A stretch of 64,000 bases of DNA from Nageia nagi (GCA_050084985.1 JBITNC010000001.1:19716001-19780000), one strand, 5' to 3'; counted from the first letter of the stretch, positions 1-13,224 are shown. Translations and numbers: made by a program. Notes: generated from the letters alone by a model not told the origin.

Positions 1-281
1 CCCTTAAATAAGCTTGGAAATACCTTTGAAATGTCAGCTATAGGTATTGAATCATCTCATCTACCCACCATGTCAATGTCCCTTTGACTTCCCCTATTTA
101 CTCATTAAAGTGCACATTATTAATGACCTAAAATTAGCAATTTGCATACCATTTGTGGCTTAAAATTGAATTCCAAATAACTCCAAATTTCAATTTTCAA
201 TCTATCTCTAAGCATAGATACCTCTGGAATGAGTATTAGTCTTGCAAAGACAACCTAACATATGATCCAATTCGAATCACA
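1..281 (-). repeat. RE-2 3' LTR, partial at window edge
   Basis: Aligns to the right LTR of RE-2 (about 13690-13965) and to the left LTR of RE-6 (about 39100-39373). On the minus strand the LTR starts TGTGATTCG, matching the TGTGATC start in RE-6. A pyrimidine-rich stretch just outside it (282-288) is the complement of the polypurine tract. The outer ~450 bp lie beyond the window. Confidence 0.85.
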
Positions 282-456
282 CCTCCCTTATGGAGAAGCA
301 TTTGGTCTCACAAATGCATAAATGAGGATACAACTTTCCAACTCTAGACTTATCCATCCACTTAGTTTTATTAGTATTCTATCATTTTAATCTAACCAAC
401 CACAACTCTATCTCACCTCTTCTTGTAGCATGAACCTTCTTTTGCAATATAGAATT
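282..456 (-). other. RE-2 3' UTR and polypurine tract, interrupted by RE-1
   Basis: Non-coding stretch between the LTR and the integrase stop. It aligns with 39374-39545 of RE-6. The match breaks at 456 and resumes at 8695, which marks the RE-1 insertion point. Confidence 0.8.
452..456. repeat. Target site duplication of RE-1, left copy
   Basis: GAATT at 452-456 against GAATC at 8695-8699 (4 of 5). The undisturbed relative RE-6 reads GGAATCC here, so the left copy carries one C-to-T change. Confidence 0.7.
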
Positions 457-3400
457 TGTGATGATCCACCTCAAGATACTATTTTACCTCAAGTACCATC
501 GAGGATTTGGATGGATTATATTTAAATAATTCTATCATGATGAATTTGATAATGGAATATATATCATTTGTGATAATCGGATGTTTTCTTCAAGATATTT
601 TGACACAGATCACCTTAAGATAGAGAAGCGATCCAAAGACCCTAAGGACCAAAGGTGAATTGGTGATGGAAATGAAAGAGTAAGAGGAGGAAATGATTTG
701 GTGTTGAATTTATGATACACCCTATGAACATATTAAATCATGTAACTTCATATAGAATAATTGCTATGACTCAATTTCTCAATGAAATTATGTTTGCCAA
801 TGTGTGTGGATTAATCTTGTCCTATAGGATGAGGTGAGCATTATAGGTAAAGATGTGTTTCCCTTATTTTGTATTTTTGAAATTTGAATTTGAAATGGTG
901 GGAAAAAGGAACATACCTTATTTAAATATTAAAATTTATATAAAGTTAGAAAAATAATTTTAATGGGGTAAATTTTTTTAAAAATGAGTGCCCATACTAT
1001 TGCCACATGGGGTTAATAGTAAAAACACTATTAGAAAAAGACTAAGGTCACCTTATGATGTTACAAAATATTTAATAGGTAGAAAAATAATGGAGTAATT
1101 ACCCTACTTAGTTTTATTTTTTTATGTTAGGTATAAATAATAGTTAACACTAATTTGTAAGTTAATAAAAAAGGTCTTAAAGTATTTAATACCATTTCAA
1201 TCATCAATAACTTTAAACAAAACTACCCAAAAATTATTAAAGGTGTGAGGAGATGTCCATTTGGACACACTTGGACTTCTTTGGCTATAAATAAAAGGGT
1301 GAAACCTTAAGCAAAATATATACCTAGCTATTTTTTTATTATTTCATTCTTATTATTCTCAAGTTTAGTGCAAAGTTACATGAAGAAAAGAAGTCTCTCT
1401 TCCTTCTTCAAGTTAAGGTGCATTCTTTTACATTTTTTTGCCTAATTAAATTAATCCTATTTTGAGGTATTTAATGAGTTGTATGAAAGTAAAAGAGTGG
1501 GATTTTCTTTTGTTATTCTTCTTTTATTTAGATGTAGGAGTGGAAAATTTCATGTACAAATTGTATTATGTATTTTATGATAATTTAAGGAGACTAGTCA
1601 AATATTTCTCCTTATACTTTTACCTAGAGTTTAATGAATTTATTTTGATTAGAATTTTATTAAAATTCTAATATGATGTTTATCATAATATTTGATAAAG
1701 GTTCATATAAAATTATTATTAGATTTGTACATGTAAGAGAATATGGTTATTATTTAAGGTTATACATGTCTTCTTAAAGTAGGAGTGGAATTTTCTTGTT
1801 ATTCTCTTTATTTAGATGTAGGGTGAAATTTTGTACAATTGTTATATTTATGATATTTAGGACTAGTAATATTTCTTATGCTTACTAAGTTATAATTTAT
1901 TACAATTTTATAACTTATAGATTATAAATGTTGATAAAGTTCTAATATTTGTTAGAAATGTTTACCATTAAAATGTGTTATTTATTAAGTTACTATCTTT
2001 TTTTAAGTAAAGGTGGATTTTGTTTTATTATTCCTTTTTTTATGTGATGAAATTTGACAAATTGTATTATGTTTTTTGATATTTAAGATTAGTAATTTCT
2101 TATACTTTAGTGAGTTAAATAATTATTTTACATAATATTATTAAGTCTATATGAGTTTATCATCTTATTAAAATATTGTTAATTATATATGGAAATGAAT
2201 TAATAAAAAATATGTTTTGCTTGTTATTATCTAAGTTTTTCAATTAAATTAATTATATCTAATGTGTGATAATTTTATGTTAATATTTTTAATAATTAAA
2301 TATTCAAGAATCTTTAATTTGTATTAAATAAACTATGGTTTTGTAGATTATTGATTATTGATTATAAATGTTTAGTAAAATTTAATTCATATGTAACTAT
2401 ATTAGTAGAATTAATTATTAATTTTCCAAACTATTGTAATGATTTTAATTTTTAATATGGATTAATTATAGGTAAATAAATAATTGATTAATTTGTAATT
2501 GACCAAGAGAAAGAAAAAATTTTTCTTGAGTATATATAAGTTATTTCATTTTATAATATCTAAGTTTTAAAGTATTTTTTTTTTAATAAATAATTCAAGA
2601 ACTCTTTAAATCTTGTATTAAATAAACTATGGTTTTGAGATTATGATATTGATATAATGTTTAGTAAAATAATTCATATGGTAACAATTACGTAAATTAA
2701 TTATTAAGGTATCCAATACCTTATTGTGAATGATTTAATTATTTAATATGGATTAATTATAGGGTAAATAAATAATGGATTAATGTACATTGACCAAAGA
2801 AAAGAGATAATTTCTCTTGAGATATATAGTTAAATTCATTTGCATAATAGTCAAGTTTTAAAAGTATTTTTTTTAATCTCCTCCCTCCTAGTACTCGATC
2901 CACCTACCAAGCTCCAAGGGGATGTTCAATGCTTATTGCATGAAGATCGATGGAGATGTTTGATTATTGATACAATGGTCAAAACCATATGACATGAACA
3001 AATTTGAATTAAAAACTCATTGGATATGAAGTAGTATGATTTGTTAAAAAGATCTCATTGGTGATTAAATGGGTTGTATTCTATTTGAATTATCTTTGTA
3101 TAATGTATGATTTTTACTTGTAATAAATTATAGAAACTTTGAAATTTATGAAAGTAAATGCTATTCATGCATTTCATAGATAGATTATATTAGGTATTAA
3201 TTAATAAATTTTGTAAATTATTTTTTATTTATATGATTTTAAAAAAATATTAGCATTATGATTTAATGAGATTTCTTTAATTATGGTTATCAAATACTAC
3301 AATTACTATGATTATATGGATTACTAAGTGTAAAAATTACTATTTCTTTTATGAAAATAATTAATGGGTATTACAAATTGATAAAATAAATAATTTTAAC

Positions 3401-4655
3401 AAAAATTTTAAATAAGTAGATTAATTAGAAAATAATTCTAAATTAGAATTAGAGTTTTAAAAGATAATTTAGGAGCATTTGGGATACTTTAGGGACTTTT
3501 GAGACTAAATTGGATACAAATGGAATCCAATAGGATTAAATGGGATCATTTAGAGTCCTTTGGGATGAATGCAAAAAAATGATGGAGAACCTTCACCAAG
3601 TAAACCTACCCTGCTATACGATAAACAAAAAGAATATTCCTTATGTGAGGACCACTTAACATCTCATTACTTTTGTAGCAATAGTGGCTAGACATTACCG
3701 AACAACTTATTACTTTACATGTGCACAAGGACTTTTAAAAAGTAGATTTATATATGCAATGCAATGCGTATGGGATAAATAGAATTATGTGACTTCTTGA
3801 GCAAGCCTATAATCAAGAATTCCAAGATACACCTTGTGAGCAAATAAGAATGGTGTCAAACTCTAGAACTTATATTGAGCATGTTATTTTGTACCCTCTT
3901 CAGTATTTAAAAATATTAGTTTATGGTTACTAGGCCATGGGTGGTTCTTTTTATCGATACATTTAATAATAAATTAGACTAAACAACCACTTGAGAATAT
4001 TATTTAATATCTATGGATTTCCAAGTTCTGGGCATGAGGATGTCAGATCACATGGTGGGCCTAGCTAATAGTTATAGGTAGGCTAATGACTCATATCATT
4101 TGACAAGTGAGTCAAGTGGAGATAACAATTAGAAAAATTACTATTACCAAGTGAGGGTAACTAGTAGTCATATCACTTGTAGTTAGCAGATAGAGGTATA
4201 ATGATTATTTCATAAGCAATGCTACCTACTCATATGGAAGTTTTCCTAGGATAAACTATTTTTTTCTATGATATAGAGAGTTATCATTAGGTGATGATGC
4301 TAACTTAGTAGAATTGTGATCTCTTAGGTGGTATGGGACTTGAGTACAAAACCACTATGCTATGACCAAAAATCTATTACACATAGGATGTGGAATAGGA
4401 ATGATGAGGTTACCTTTGAGGCATCTTTTCAATAAATTGAGTGTTGAAGAGTGAACACTAAAATTTTTTATCAGGGTTGGTTACCCTAGGTTCTTGACCA
4501 ATCTTGCCATGTGAGTGTTGAACTAGCTAGCAACATTATTAAGCTCATATGGGATTACCTAATTCATTTCTAGAATATTAAGTGTTAAACTATATAAAAA
4601 AAATTAGATCTAAAATTTAGAGATTTTATTGAAAGAAATAAGTGTATATGTTACA
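457..4655 (+). repeat. RE-1 5' LTR (about 4.2 kb)
   Basis: Starts TGTGATGATCC and ends TTACA one base before the PBS. U3 is about 457-1310 and a TATA box lies at 1285. The region from 1270 on aligns with 5500-8694. Inside are three diverged tandem units starting near 1488, 1770 and 2007 (AAGTARAGGAGTGG heads), a comparatively GC-rich conserved block at about 2878-2965 (partner 6925-7011) and a block rich in TTTGGGAT-like words at 3475-3575 (partner 7510-7615). Short ORFs inside are AT-rich chance frames. This is very long for a plant LTR. Confidence 0.85.
1285..1297 (+). promoter_or_regulatory. TATA box of RE-1 5' LTR
   Basis: CTATAAATAAAAG inside the LTR, about 3.4 kb before the PBS. The 3' LTR carries a decayed version at 5514-5526 (TTATAAGTAAAGG). 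Transcription would start near 1315, giving an R-U5 region over 3 kb long. The start site is inferred from TATA spacing only. Confidence 0.55.
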
Positions 4656-4656
4656 T

Positions 4657-4668
4657 TGGTATCAAAGC
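4657..4668 (+). promoter_or_regulatory. RE-1 primer-binding site (tRNA-iMet)
   Basis: TGGTATCAAAGC, one mismatch to the plant initiator-Met PBS TGGTATCAGAGC, one base after the CA end of the LTR. This fixes both the LTR border and the plus orientation. Confidence 0.85.
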
Positions 4669-4781
4669 ATAAAGTTCAAACCCTCAAGCCTACAATCCAT
4701 AACTCTTTTGCTATAAAAGTTTAGGAATTCTAGATTAAGTATGCATGAGCCTAATAACAATACCATTTGGTTGGCTTAGAT

Positions 4782-5497
4782 TATGGCACTCCCAAGATGT
4801 GTAACCAAAGATTTAGGTAACCTATGATAAGAAGCTATGAATAGCCTTCCCATGAATGCCAATGCCAGTGCAAGCCAAAAAAATGGTGGGGGCCAAAATG
4901 CAAATGTTAGGAGGAAGAATGCTAGAAGAGAAATAATGAGGAATGCCAATCAATAGGTTCTTGTAAATAATACTAAGAGTTATTATAGTAATTCCAATCA
5001 AAACAATGGAGGAGAAGAAGCCATCATGAGACTCCAAGAGTAGGTGGCAGAGTAGTAAGAACTGATAAATAATCTATCGAGTCAAAGAGTTGATCCTCCA
5101 AGATAAAAATTTGATCCAATACTTTCAGCTCAAGGAAGATCGGTTAGATTGAATAATTAGATTTAGGAAAGGATAGAATAAGAACTTGCATCTGATTTGA
5201 AGAAAGCCTAGATACCCAAGTTTAATGGAAAGCATGAAGGTGAGCATGCAAAAGTATGGTTAGAGGAGGTTGAAACATATTTCTCAATGAAAAATCTATT
5301 GTTAGAAACCAAGACCATGTGGGCTACCTACAAATTTCAAGATGTTGCTTTAGAATGGTGGAACACATACAAGATTGAACATGGGATCTAGTACCTAAAG
5401 TCATTAGAATTTACTATAGCATTTCAAAAAAGATTCATTCCTCAAGTATATTATGATAAAAAGTATGAAGAGTACTATAATTTTTAGCAAGGGTATG
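4782..5497 (+). pseudogene. RE-1 gag fragment (Ty3/gypsy capsid)
   Basis: Read in one frame with stops. The N-terminal part is Asn/Gly-rich. From 5212 a retrotransposon gag (capsid) core is clear: IPKFNG, then a segment ending VWLEEVETYF, then ALEWWNTYK, the conserved tryptophan region, and IAFQKRFIP. The frame has several nonsense codons, mostly TAG. Coding homology ends at about 5497, where LTR sequence begins, so the C-terminal capsid, zinc knuckle and all pol are deleted. It cannot encode a functional protein. Confidence 0.8.
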
Positions 5498-5499
5498 TA

Positions 5500-8400
5500 C
5501 TTTGACCTCCTTGGTTATAAGTAAAGGGTTGGAACCTCAAGAAAAACACCTACCTAGCTATATTTTATTATTTTATTTTTCTTATTCTTAGGTTTGGTGC
5601 AATGTTACATGAAGAAAATAAGTCTCTCTTCCCTCTTCAAGTTAAGGTGTATTCTTTTACATTTTTTTACCTAATTAAAATAGTCCTATTTTGAGGTATT
5701 TAATAAGTTGTATGAAAGTAGAAGAGTGAGATTTTATTTTGTTATTATTACTTTATTTAGATGTAGGAGTGGAAAATTTTACATACAAATTGTATTATAT
5801 ATTTTGAAGAGACTAATAAAATATATATCCTTATATCTTTAGCTAGAGTTTAATGAATTTATTTTGACATGAATTTTATTAAAATCTTAATATGATGTTT
5901 ATTATAACATTTGATAAAGTTTTATAGAATTAATTATTGTTAGAAGTGTTGTACCATTTGAAGAGATAGTGGTTATTTTATTTAAAAGTTGGTACCATAT
6001 CTTTTTCTTTAAAAAGTAAAAGAGTGGGATTTTCTTTTGTTATTCTCCCTTTATTTAGATGTAGGGATGGAAATTTTCATGTGCAAATTGTATTATGTAT
6101 TTTATGATATTTTAAGGACACTAATCAAATATTTCTTCTTATGCCTTTAGATAGAGTTTAATGAATTTATTTTAATATAAATTTTATTAAAACTATAATA
6201 TGATATTTATCATAATGTTTGATAAAGTTTCATAGAATTAATTGTTATTAGAAGTGTTGTACCATTTGAAAAGATATAGTGGTTATTTTATTTAAAGGTT
6301 GGTACCATATCTTTTTCTTTAAAAAGTAAAGGAGTGGAATTTTATTTTGTTATTCTCTTTTTATTTAGATGTAGAAGTGGAAATGTTTACATACAAATTG
6401 TATTATGTATTTTATGATATTTTAAGAAGACTAGTCAAATATTTCTCCTTATGCCTTTAGCTAGAGTTTAATAAATTTATTTTAACATAAATATTATTAA
6501 AGTCTTAATATGATGTTTATCATCTTAGTAAATAAATATTATTAAATTCATATGAAAATAGAGAAAGATGCATTAATAAAAAATATGTTTGCTTGTTATT
6601 ATCTAAGAGGTGATAAGTTATGTTTAATATTTTTAATAAGTAATTCAAGAACTCTTTAAAATCTTATATTAAATAAACTATGGTTTTGAGATTATGATAT
6701 TGGTATAATGTTTAGTAAAATAATTCATATGGTACCAATTGCATAAATTAACTATTAAGCTATCTAAGACCTTATTGTAAATGATTTAATTATTTAATAT
6801 AGATTAATTATAGGGTAAATAAATAATGGATTAACGTACATTGACCAAAGAAAGGAGATAATTTATCCTAAGGTCTATAGTTAAATTTATTTGTATAATA
6901 TTCATGTCTTAAAAGGGTTGTTCTAATCCTCCTCCCTCCTAGTATTCGATCCACCTACAAGCTCCAAGGGGATGTTCGATGCTAGTTGCATGAAGATCGA
7001 TGGAGATGTTCAATGGTTAATACAGTGGTCAAAACCATATGATATGAATAAATTTGAATTACAAACTCATTGGATATTAAATAGTATGATTTTTGAAAAA
7101 GATTCTATTAGTGATTAAATGCATTGTATTATATTTGAATTACCTTTGTATAATACATGATTTCTACTTGTAATAAATTATGAAAGCTTTGAAGTTTATA
7201 GAAGTCCATGTCATTTATACATTTCAATTAGGTAATAATTAATGAATATTATAAATTAATTTTTATTTATATGATTTTTAGAAAAATATTGGTATTATAA
7301 TTTAATGAGATTTCTTGTAATTATGTTTATCAAATACTACAATTAGTATTGATTATATGTATTACTAGGAGTAAAAATTACTATTTCTTTCATGAAAATG
7401 ATTAATGGGTATTACAAATTGACAAAGTAAATGATTTTAACAAAACTCTTAAAAAAATAGATTGATTGGAAAATAATCTTAAATTAGAATTAGGGTTCCA
7501 AAACATAATTTAGAAGCATTTGGAATATTTTAGGGACTCTTGGGATGAAATTGGGTACAAATGGTACCCAATGGGATTAAATGGGGTCATTTGGGATCCT
7601 TTGGAATGAATGCAAAAAATGGTAGAGAACCTTCACCAAGTAAACCTACCCCACTAAATGATAAACAAAAGGATTATTCCCTATGTGAGGACCACTTAGC
7701 ATTGCATTACTTTTGTACCAATAGTGGCTAGACATTGCCTGATAACTTACTACTTTACATATACATAAGGAATTTTAAAAAGTAGATTCATACAAGCAAT
7801 ATAATGCATTTGAGATAAATAGAATTATGTGAATTTTTGAGTGAGGTTATAATCAAGAATTCCAAGGTAAATCTCATGAGCAAAGAAGAATGGTGTTAAA
7901 CCATAGAACTTGTATTGAGCATGTTGTCTTGTACCTTCTTCACTCTTTAGAAACATTAATTTATGGCTAGTAAGACATGGATGGTTCTTTTTATCAACAT
8001 ATTTAATAATAAATTAGAATAAACAACCACTCAAGGATATTATTTAATATCCATGGATTCCCAAGTTATGGGCATGGGGATGCTAGACCACATGGTGGAC
8101 CTAGCTAATAGTTATGGGAAGGCTAGTGACTCATATCCTTCGATAGATGAGTTAAGTGGAGATAGCAATAAGAAAAACTACTTTTACCAAGTGAGGGTAA
8201 CTAGTAGTCATACCATTTACAATTAATAGATAGGGGTATGATTATTGTTCCATAGATGATGCTACCTACTCTTATAAAAGTTTTTATAGGATAAACTATT
8301 TGCCCCTATGAGATGGAGAGTTATCATCAGGTGATGATGCTAACTTAGTGGAAGAGTGATCTCTTAGATGGTATGGAACCCGAGTAGAAAACCATTACAC

Positions 8401-8694
8401 CATGACCAAAAAGCCTATTACACACAGGATGTGGAATAGGAATGGTAAGGTTATCTTTGAGGCATCTTTTCAATAGGTTGAATGTGAAGAGTGAATACCA
8501 AATTTTTTATTAGGGCTAGTTACCCCAAGTTCTTGACCAATCTTGCCATGTGAGTGTTGAACTAGATATCAACATTATTAAGCTCATATGGGATCACCTA
8601 GTTTATTCCTTGAATATTGTGTGTTAAAATAAATAAAAAAAATTAGATTTGAAATGTAGAGATTTGGTTGATGAAAATAAGTGGATGCATTATA
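5500..8694 (+). repeat. RE-1 3' LTR, truncated in U3
   Basis: Aligns with 1270-4655. It lacks the first ~810 bp (most of U3) and joins gag directly just upstream of the decayed TATA. It ends TTATA where the 5' LTR has TTACA, a C-to-T change in the terminal CA, and is followed by the GAATC duplication. Confidence 0.85.
5717..6560 (+). repeat. Tandem ~300-bp subrepeats in the RE-1 3' LTR
   Basis: Three units with heads near 5717, 6015 and 6325 share the series AAGTARAAGAGTGG, TTTATTTAGATGTAG, CAAATTGTATTATGTATTTT and CTAGAGTTTAATGAATTTATTTT. The matching units in the 5' LTR are shorter because of small deletions. Subrepeat expansion explains part of the unusual LTR length. Confidence 0.7.
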
Positions 8695-8699
8695 GAATC

Positions 8700-9990
8700 C
8701 TCCTTGAGTTCATCCATAGTATTAGGAACTAAGTCATCAAGAGATGGTATAATCTAATCTAAACTTGCTTAATCTTTAGTCAACATAGATGGCTCATATA
8801 ATTTTAAATGTTCAACATTTACAACTAAGTAGATGTTCATATATGCCAAAAGATCCAATCTAAAAGCATTCTCACTTGCTCCATAATCTCTAATGGTCCA
8901 TACCTTATAGGTTTCAACTTCTTGGCTAGTCCTTGCAACTTCTCCTTACTAAGATGCAACCAAATATGGTCTTCCACATAAAACTTATGGTAAAATTTAT
9001 GCTTTTCATGTATTATGTTGTACTTGGCTTATCTTATCTCAAGTTGCTCTAGGAATTTCAAATGAATTTGCCTAATATTTTTAATAAAATTTTTAGTTTG
9101 GTTTTCCTCTTTCTCAAGTGAATCTTCTTCATGCTTTTGCTAGTTAAACACAATCAAAATATGAAAATGGTAAATAACTAAAACAATCTCAAAAGGACTC
9201 TTATTAATGGAAGAATAATTTCCCTATTGTATGAATGTTGGATATATTCAATATATTTATCCTAAGACTTAGTATGCTTACCATAATAACCCCTCAAGAG
9301 TTGAACTATTGTCCTCTTCACCACCTTAGTTTTTCCATCTTTTTTATGATGAAAGGTAGTACTCCTCTTCAACTTTATATCCATCCTTTTCAATAAAAAT
9401 ATCTAAAACTTGCCTAAAAATATACTATCTCTATTTGAAACAATGGAATTAGGCAATCCAAACTAAACCTAAACATGAGAAAAGAATAAATTTGTAGCAT
9501 CTTGTCCTATTATAGTCTTTGTATATGGACTCCAAATAGACATATTGCTAAATCTATCCATAGCAATAAATAAATAGTTATGAACTTTCTTAGTCATTTG
9601 CAATCCTTTCACAAAATCCATTGAGATACTATCCTCTAGACATGAAGGTATTAGAAGTGGCTGATACAAACCCAATTTCCTTTTACTTGACTTGTTAGTG
9701 TAACAAAAAGAACATCCCCTTATGTACTTGATAATTTGATCTTTCATCTTTGGACAATATACATACCTTTCCAAATTGTATAATGTATTTCCAACTCCAA
9801 AATATCTTGCAATCTTTGAAGTATGTACTTCTCTAATTAGTCTAATACTTTCACCTATAGGAACACATAATGTATTACAATGATAAAGAAGTCCATTTTG
9901 CTAATGAAATTTATCCAAACCCTCATAATTGGACATAGATGAAGTAAACTACTCATACACTTCTTTGAAGTCTAAATCCTACACATATGC
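8700..9990 (-). pseudogene. RE-2 integrase remnant
   Basis: From right to left on the minus strand: the end of the zinc-binding (HHCC) domain with CSFC near 9715, the start of the catalytic core with ISMDFVKGL and MDRFSN (about 9540-9640), further core sequence with many stops, then the C-terminal segment near the 3' UTR (AYMNIYLVVNVEHLKLYEPS). The longest open stretch is 9469-9774. The GPY/F-like region is scrambled by frameshifts, while RE-6 keeps it better. The fold is expected to join cDNA to the genome, but this copy is dead. Confidence 0.8.
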
Positions 9991-10229
9991 CTCTGAAAAT
10001 GACTCAAATAGAAAAGAAAAAAATTTAACACTAAGAGGGAACTTAATGGATCTTGTTTACACATTGCTAAATACTCAAAATTAGTACTGCATGTTATTGA
10101 TGGTGTGGAATCTATAGTTACAAGAGGTCTAGAAAGCATGTCAACAACTTTATTCTATGTCCTTTCTTATACTTGATCACTAAAAGAAATTGTTACAGAA
10201 AATTCATCCATCTATAGTGTCTAGTTTGT

Positions 10230-11340
10230 TGCAATTTTGATTGAGTTTGTAAATAATTTAATAATTGATGATTAGTATGAATGATTCTTTCTTTCCCCAT
10301 TAAGTAATATTTTAAATTTTTAATAGCTTGAACCAATGCATACATTTTCTTATCATAAGTAGGATAATTCAAAATAGTTTCACTAAACTTTTTAGAATGA
10401 TAGCAAATTGGTTTACCTTATTGTAACAAAATGGATCTCATGGCATAATCACTTGCATTAGTATCCACTTCAAATGGTTTATGCAAATCAGGAAGTGCTA
10501 GTATAGGTGCACTAATATTCTTTTGCTTCAAATTATGAAAAGATGTTTATATTTATTTCCTCCATTTGAAAACATAGCTATTTCCAGTTACATCATCTAA
10601 AGGTTAAGCAATATAAGAAAAATTAATAATAAAATTTCTTAAATATTGGAAAACACTTATGAAACTCCTTACTTCAATTACATTAGATGGCATTGGCCAA
10701 TCTACTATAGCACTTATTTTACTAGGATCTATCTTAAGTTGTCCATGACCAATAACATGGCCCAAATATGCCAAAGTCTCTTTTCTAAACTCATATTTTG
10801 AATGTTTCATAAGAACTTCTCCTTATGCAAAGTTTGAAATAATTATGTAAAATGTACAATATTTTCTTCCCAAGTAGAACTATAAAGAAGAATATCATCC
10901 AAGTATACAACAATAAAAGAATCAATAAATGGATGAAGTACATCATTCATTACCCTCATAAAAGTGCATGGTGCATTGCACAAACCAAATAGAAAAATAA
11001 GTTATTCAAATAGATATTATATTTAATTGAAATCAATCTTCCAAATATCTTCCTTAATTCTAACTTGGTGATATCCACTCATTAAGTCCAATTTTGTGAA
11101 GAATCTTCTCCTTACAACTGATCCAAAAGATCATCAATCCAAGAAAAAGGATAGTAATTTTTGATGGTGATTTTGTTTAGTGCTTTATATTCAATGCACA
11201 TTCTCAAAGTTTGATCCTTCTTATAAACCAAAATAACAAGTGATCCACATGGAGATTTACTTGGTATTATCATATCTTGATAGCCCAACTTCTGAATCTA
11301 CCTCAACTCCTTTTGCTCCAAAAACTAATTATCAATACAA
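10230..11340 (-). pseudogene. RE-2 reverse transcriptase and RNase H remnant
   Basis: RT segments are recognisable on the minus strand: [30 protein letters not shown], and the intact catalytic YLDD at 10894-10905. Then comes the post-palm region LAYLGHVIGHGQLKIDPSK (10604-10810) and an RNase H piece at about 10270-10530. Several stops and frameshifts interrupt it. The retained YLDD in a dead copy fits decay by scattered point changes rather than selection. Confidence 0.85.
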
Positions 11341-11412
11341 AGCTATGTTGGGAAATGAAGCATCAGATAATAAATGAATATCATGTTGTATATCCTACAT
11401 AGGAGGTAATAC

Positions 11413-12123
11413 TTATGGATCTAGAAATAGGTCAGTAAACATTTGAATCAAATTTTGCATATATTCCTCTCTTTTGCATGCCAATAATGACCCAAAATTA
11501 GTATTGCATATTATTGATAGCATGAGATTCACCACACCTAAGGATCTTATTTTCACCATGATTACAACAAAATTTTTAGAAGCATTTACAAGATGTTTTA
11601 CCTGACTAGTAGTGACCAAAGGTAACATTTTTTTACTTTTATGTGCATTATCTAGAAACACTTTTCCATCTTTCACCAATTGTAATTTGTTCAATATTCT
11701 ACAATAGATACCATCTCTATCCCATGTGTAAGGGTTACCAAGAATAACACCACAAATGTCTAAAGGAACAACATCAACCACAACTTCATCAATGTACTTT
11801 GCACAAATAGCAAATTTCAACTTACATTGCTTAGTGACCTGAAAAGTAGCATTGGAATGCACCCAACCCAAAGGATATGGATTCGTATGGTTGAAAGTTT
11901 CCAATCCCAAATCACTGACCATATTATCTAAAATCAAATTTACTTGAGAACCTAGATCAAAAATGTAATCTACTTTGGTTTGCTTAATTTGGATTTTGAC
12001 ATGGAATAATTGAATCCTTTGCTCTTCAATGTAGTGAGGTTCTGCAACCTTTTGAATGGCTAAATAATTAACTTTCTCATCAATATTTGAACTTACCTCA
12101 ATATATTCACATCTAAGAACCAT
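11413..12123 (-). pseudogene. RE-2 aspartic protease region
   Basis: An open stretch of 236 codons. The active-site loop reads IFDLGSQVNLI, so the usual D-S/T-G has Leu at its second position. The C-terminal retropepsin element reads DICGVILGNPYTWDRD. The segment then continues toward the RT linker. The frame is open in this part but broken upstream (gag) and downstream (RT). The altered active-site residue suggests an inactive enzyme. Confidence 0.8.
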
Positions 12124-13195
12124 AACATTAGTCTTATCCTTATTCTTATGCTTATATAGATGTAATTTTGTATATAATTTTCAATATTTATAATATACAT
12201 GACTATCTTTGTCATAATGACTATAATGTCTACTATCACCTTCTTGCTTTGAAATATTAGTGGTCTTAGTTTATTGCTCACCTTTGCTTTTATCTTGAGA
12301 TTTATCCTTCTCTTTTCCTCCCCTTGAATTAGAATCCTTCTTTGATTCATCATATTGTCTCCTTGTTTTACCATCCAACTCCTAAGTATTGTGCTTGCAC
12401 ACACACTTGATCAAAATTAGCAGGATTAAATAACATGATAGTATTTTACAAATGACTATGTAAACCTCCAATGTACTTCATTAAAGTTTGAGGATATTTT
12501 AGTAAAACCCCAAGCAAAGTAGCTTATTTCTTAAATTTCATATTGTATTCTTGAATTTTTTTTCCTCTTTGTTGTTAAAGAATTGGCACTTCATCAATTA
12601 TTTATTATGATTTCTTAATGGATATAATTGATCTTTTAACAACTCCTTAAATTCAATCCAAGAAGATATTTATAATAAGTGTTCATTATTAAGAGTTTCT
12701 ACATGGCTTTCCCATCAAACTAAAACATGTTCACTCATATTTAATCTAGCAAAAGAGATTTTATCAACATCATTTACAACACCATGAATTTAAAAATAAA
12801 CCTCCAATTGTATCAACCAATTGTTCACCTTTTTCATATCAACCTCTCCTCCAAAAGTAGGAATGTCCACTTTGGCCTCCACCTTGAATGGAGTTCAATT
12901 TTATAAAGATGATGAATCAGATCTCCCAACTACATCATGATATCCTTGATTGACATTTGCATTTGCTCCAATAGCTAACAACTTAGCCAGATGAGCCAAA
13001 TGATTTTCTATTATCAAAAATCTCCTTTCAAAATTAGCATCAATAATAATACAAATAATAAACTATTTCTCCTATGCATTATCCATTTTAGTTTCTCTAC
13101 CCTTTGACCAATCTCAAGATCCTTTGGAATCAACTCTGGTCTTTGAGATCTCCTCCTAAACATAAAAAATGCTATTAGAAGCTTGAAATACCAAA
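12124..13195 (-). pseudogene. RE-2 gag remnant
   Basis: Matches RE-6 gag collinearly. The frame begins near 13170 with an Arg-rich MFRRRSQRPELI-like start, passes a capsid core with stops, and ends in a Lys-rich stretch at 12093-12404. The zinc knuckle is poorly preserved. Multiple frameshifts. Confidence 0.65.
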
Positions 13196-13224
13196 ACTTC
13201 TAGCCCCAAATTTGATGCACACAA

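Larger units (their letters stand above)
457..8694 (+). mobile_element. RE-1: giant-LTR, internally deleted retrotransposon
   Basis: Plus-strand element inserted in RE-2. The 5' LTR (457-4655) is about 4.2 kb, followed by an initiator-Met PBS, a partial gag (about 715 bp), and then a 3' LTR that begins abruptly at about 5500 and ends at 8694. The interior is only ~0.84 kb. Everything from mid-gag through pol and the start of the 3' LTR U3 is missing, consistent with one large deletion joining gag to a point just upstream of the TATA box. The surviving gag is of Ty3/gypsy type; without pol the superfamily is inferred. The LTRs differ by many substitutions and small indels, so the insertion is old. 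Confidence 0.85.

Noticed and set aside
1462-1671. 69-codon frame in the RE-1 LTR
   Set aside because: Not open in the 3' LTR copy; AT-driven chance frame.
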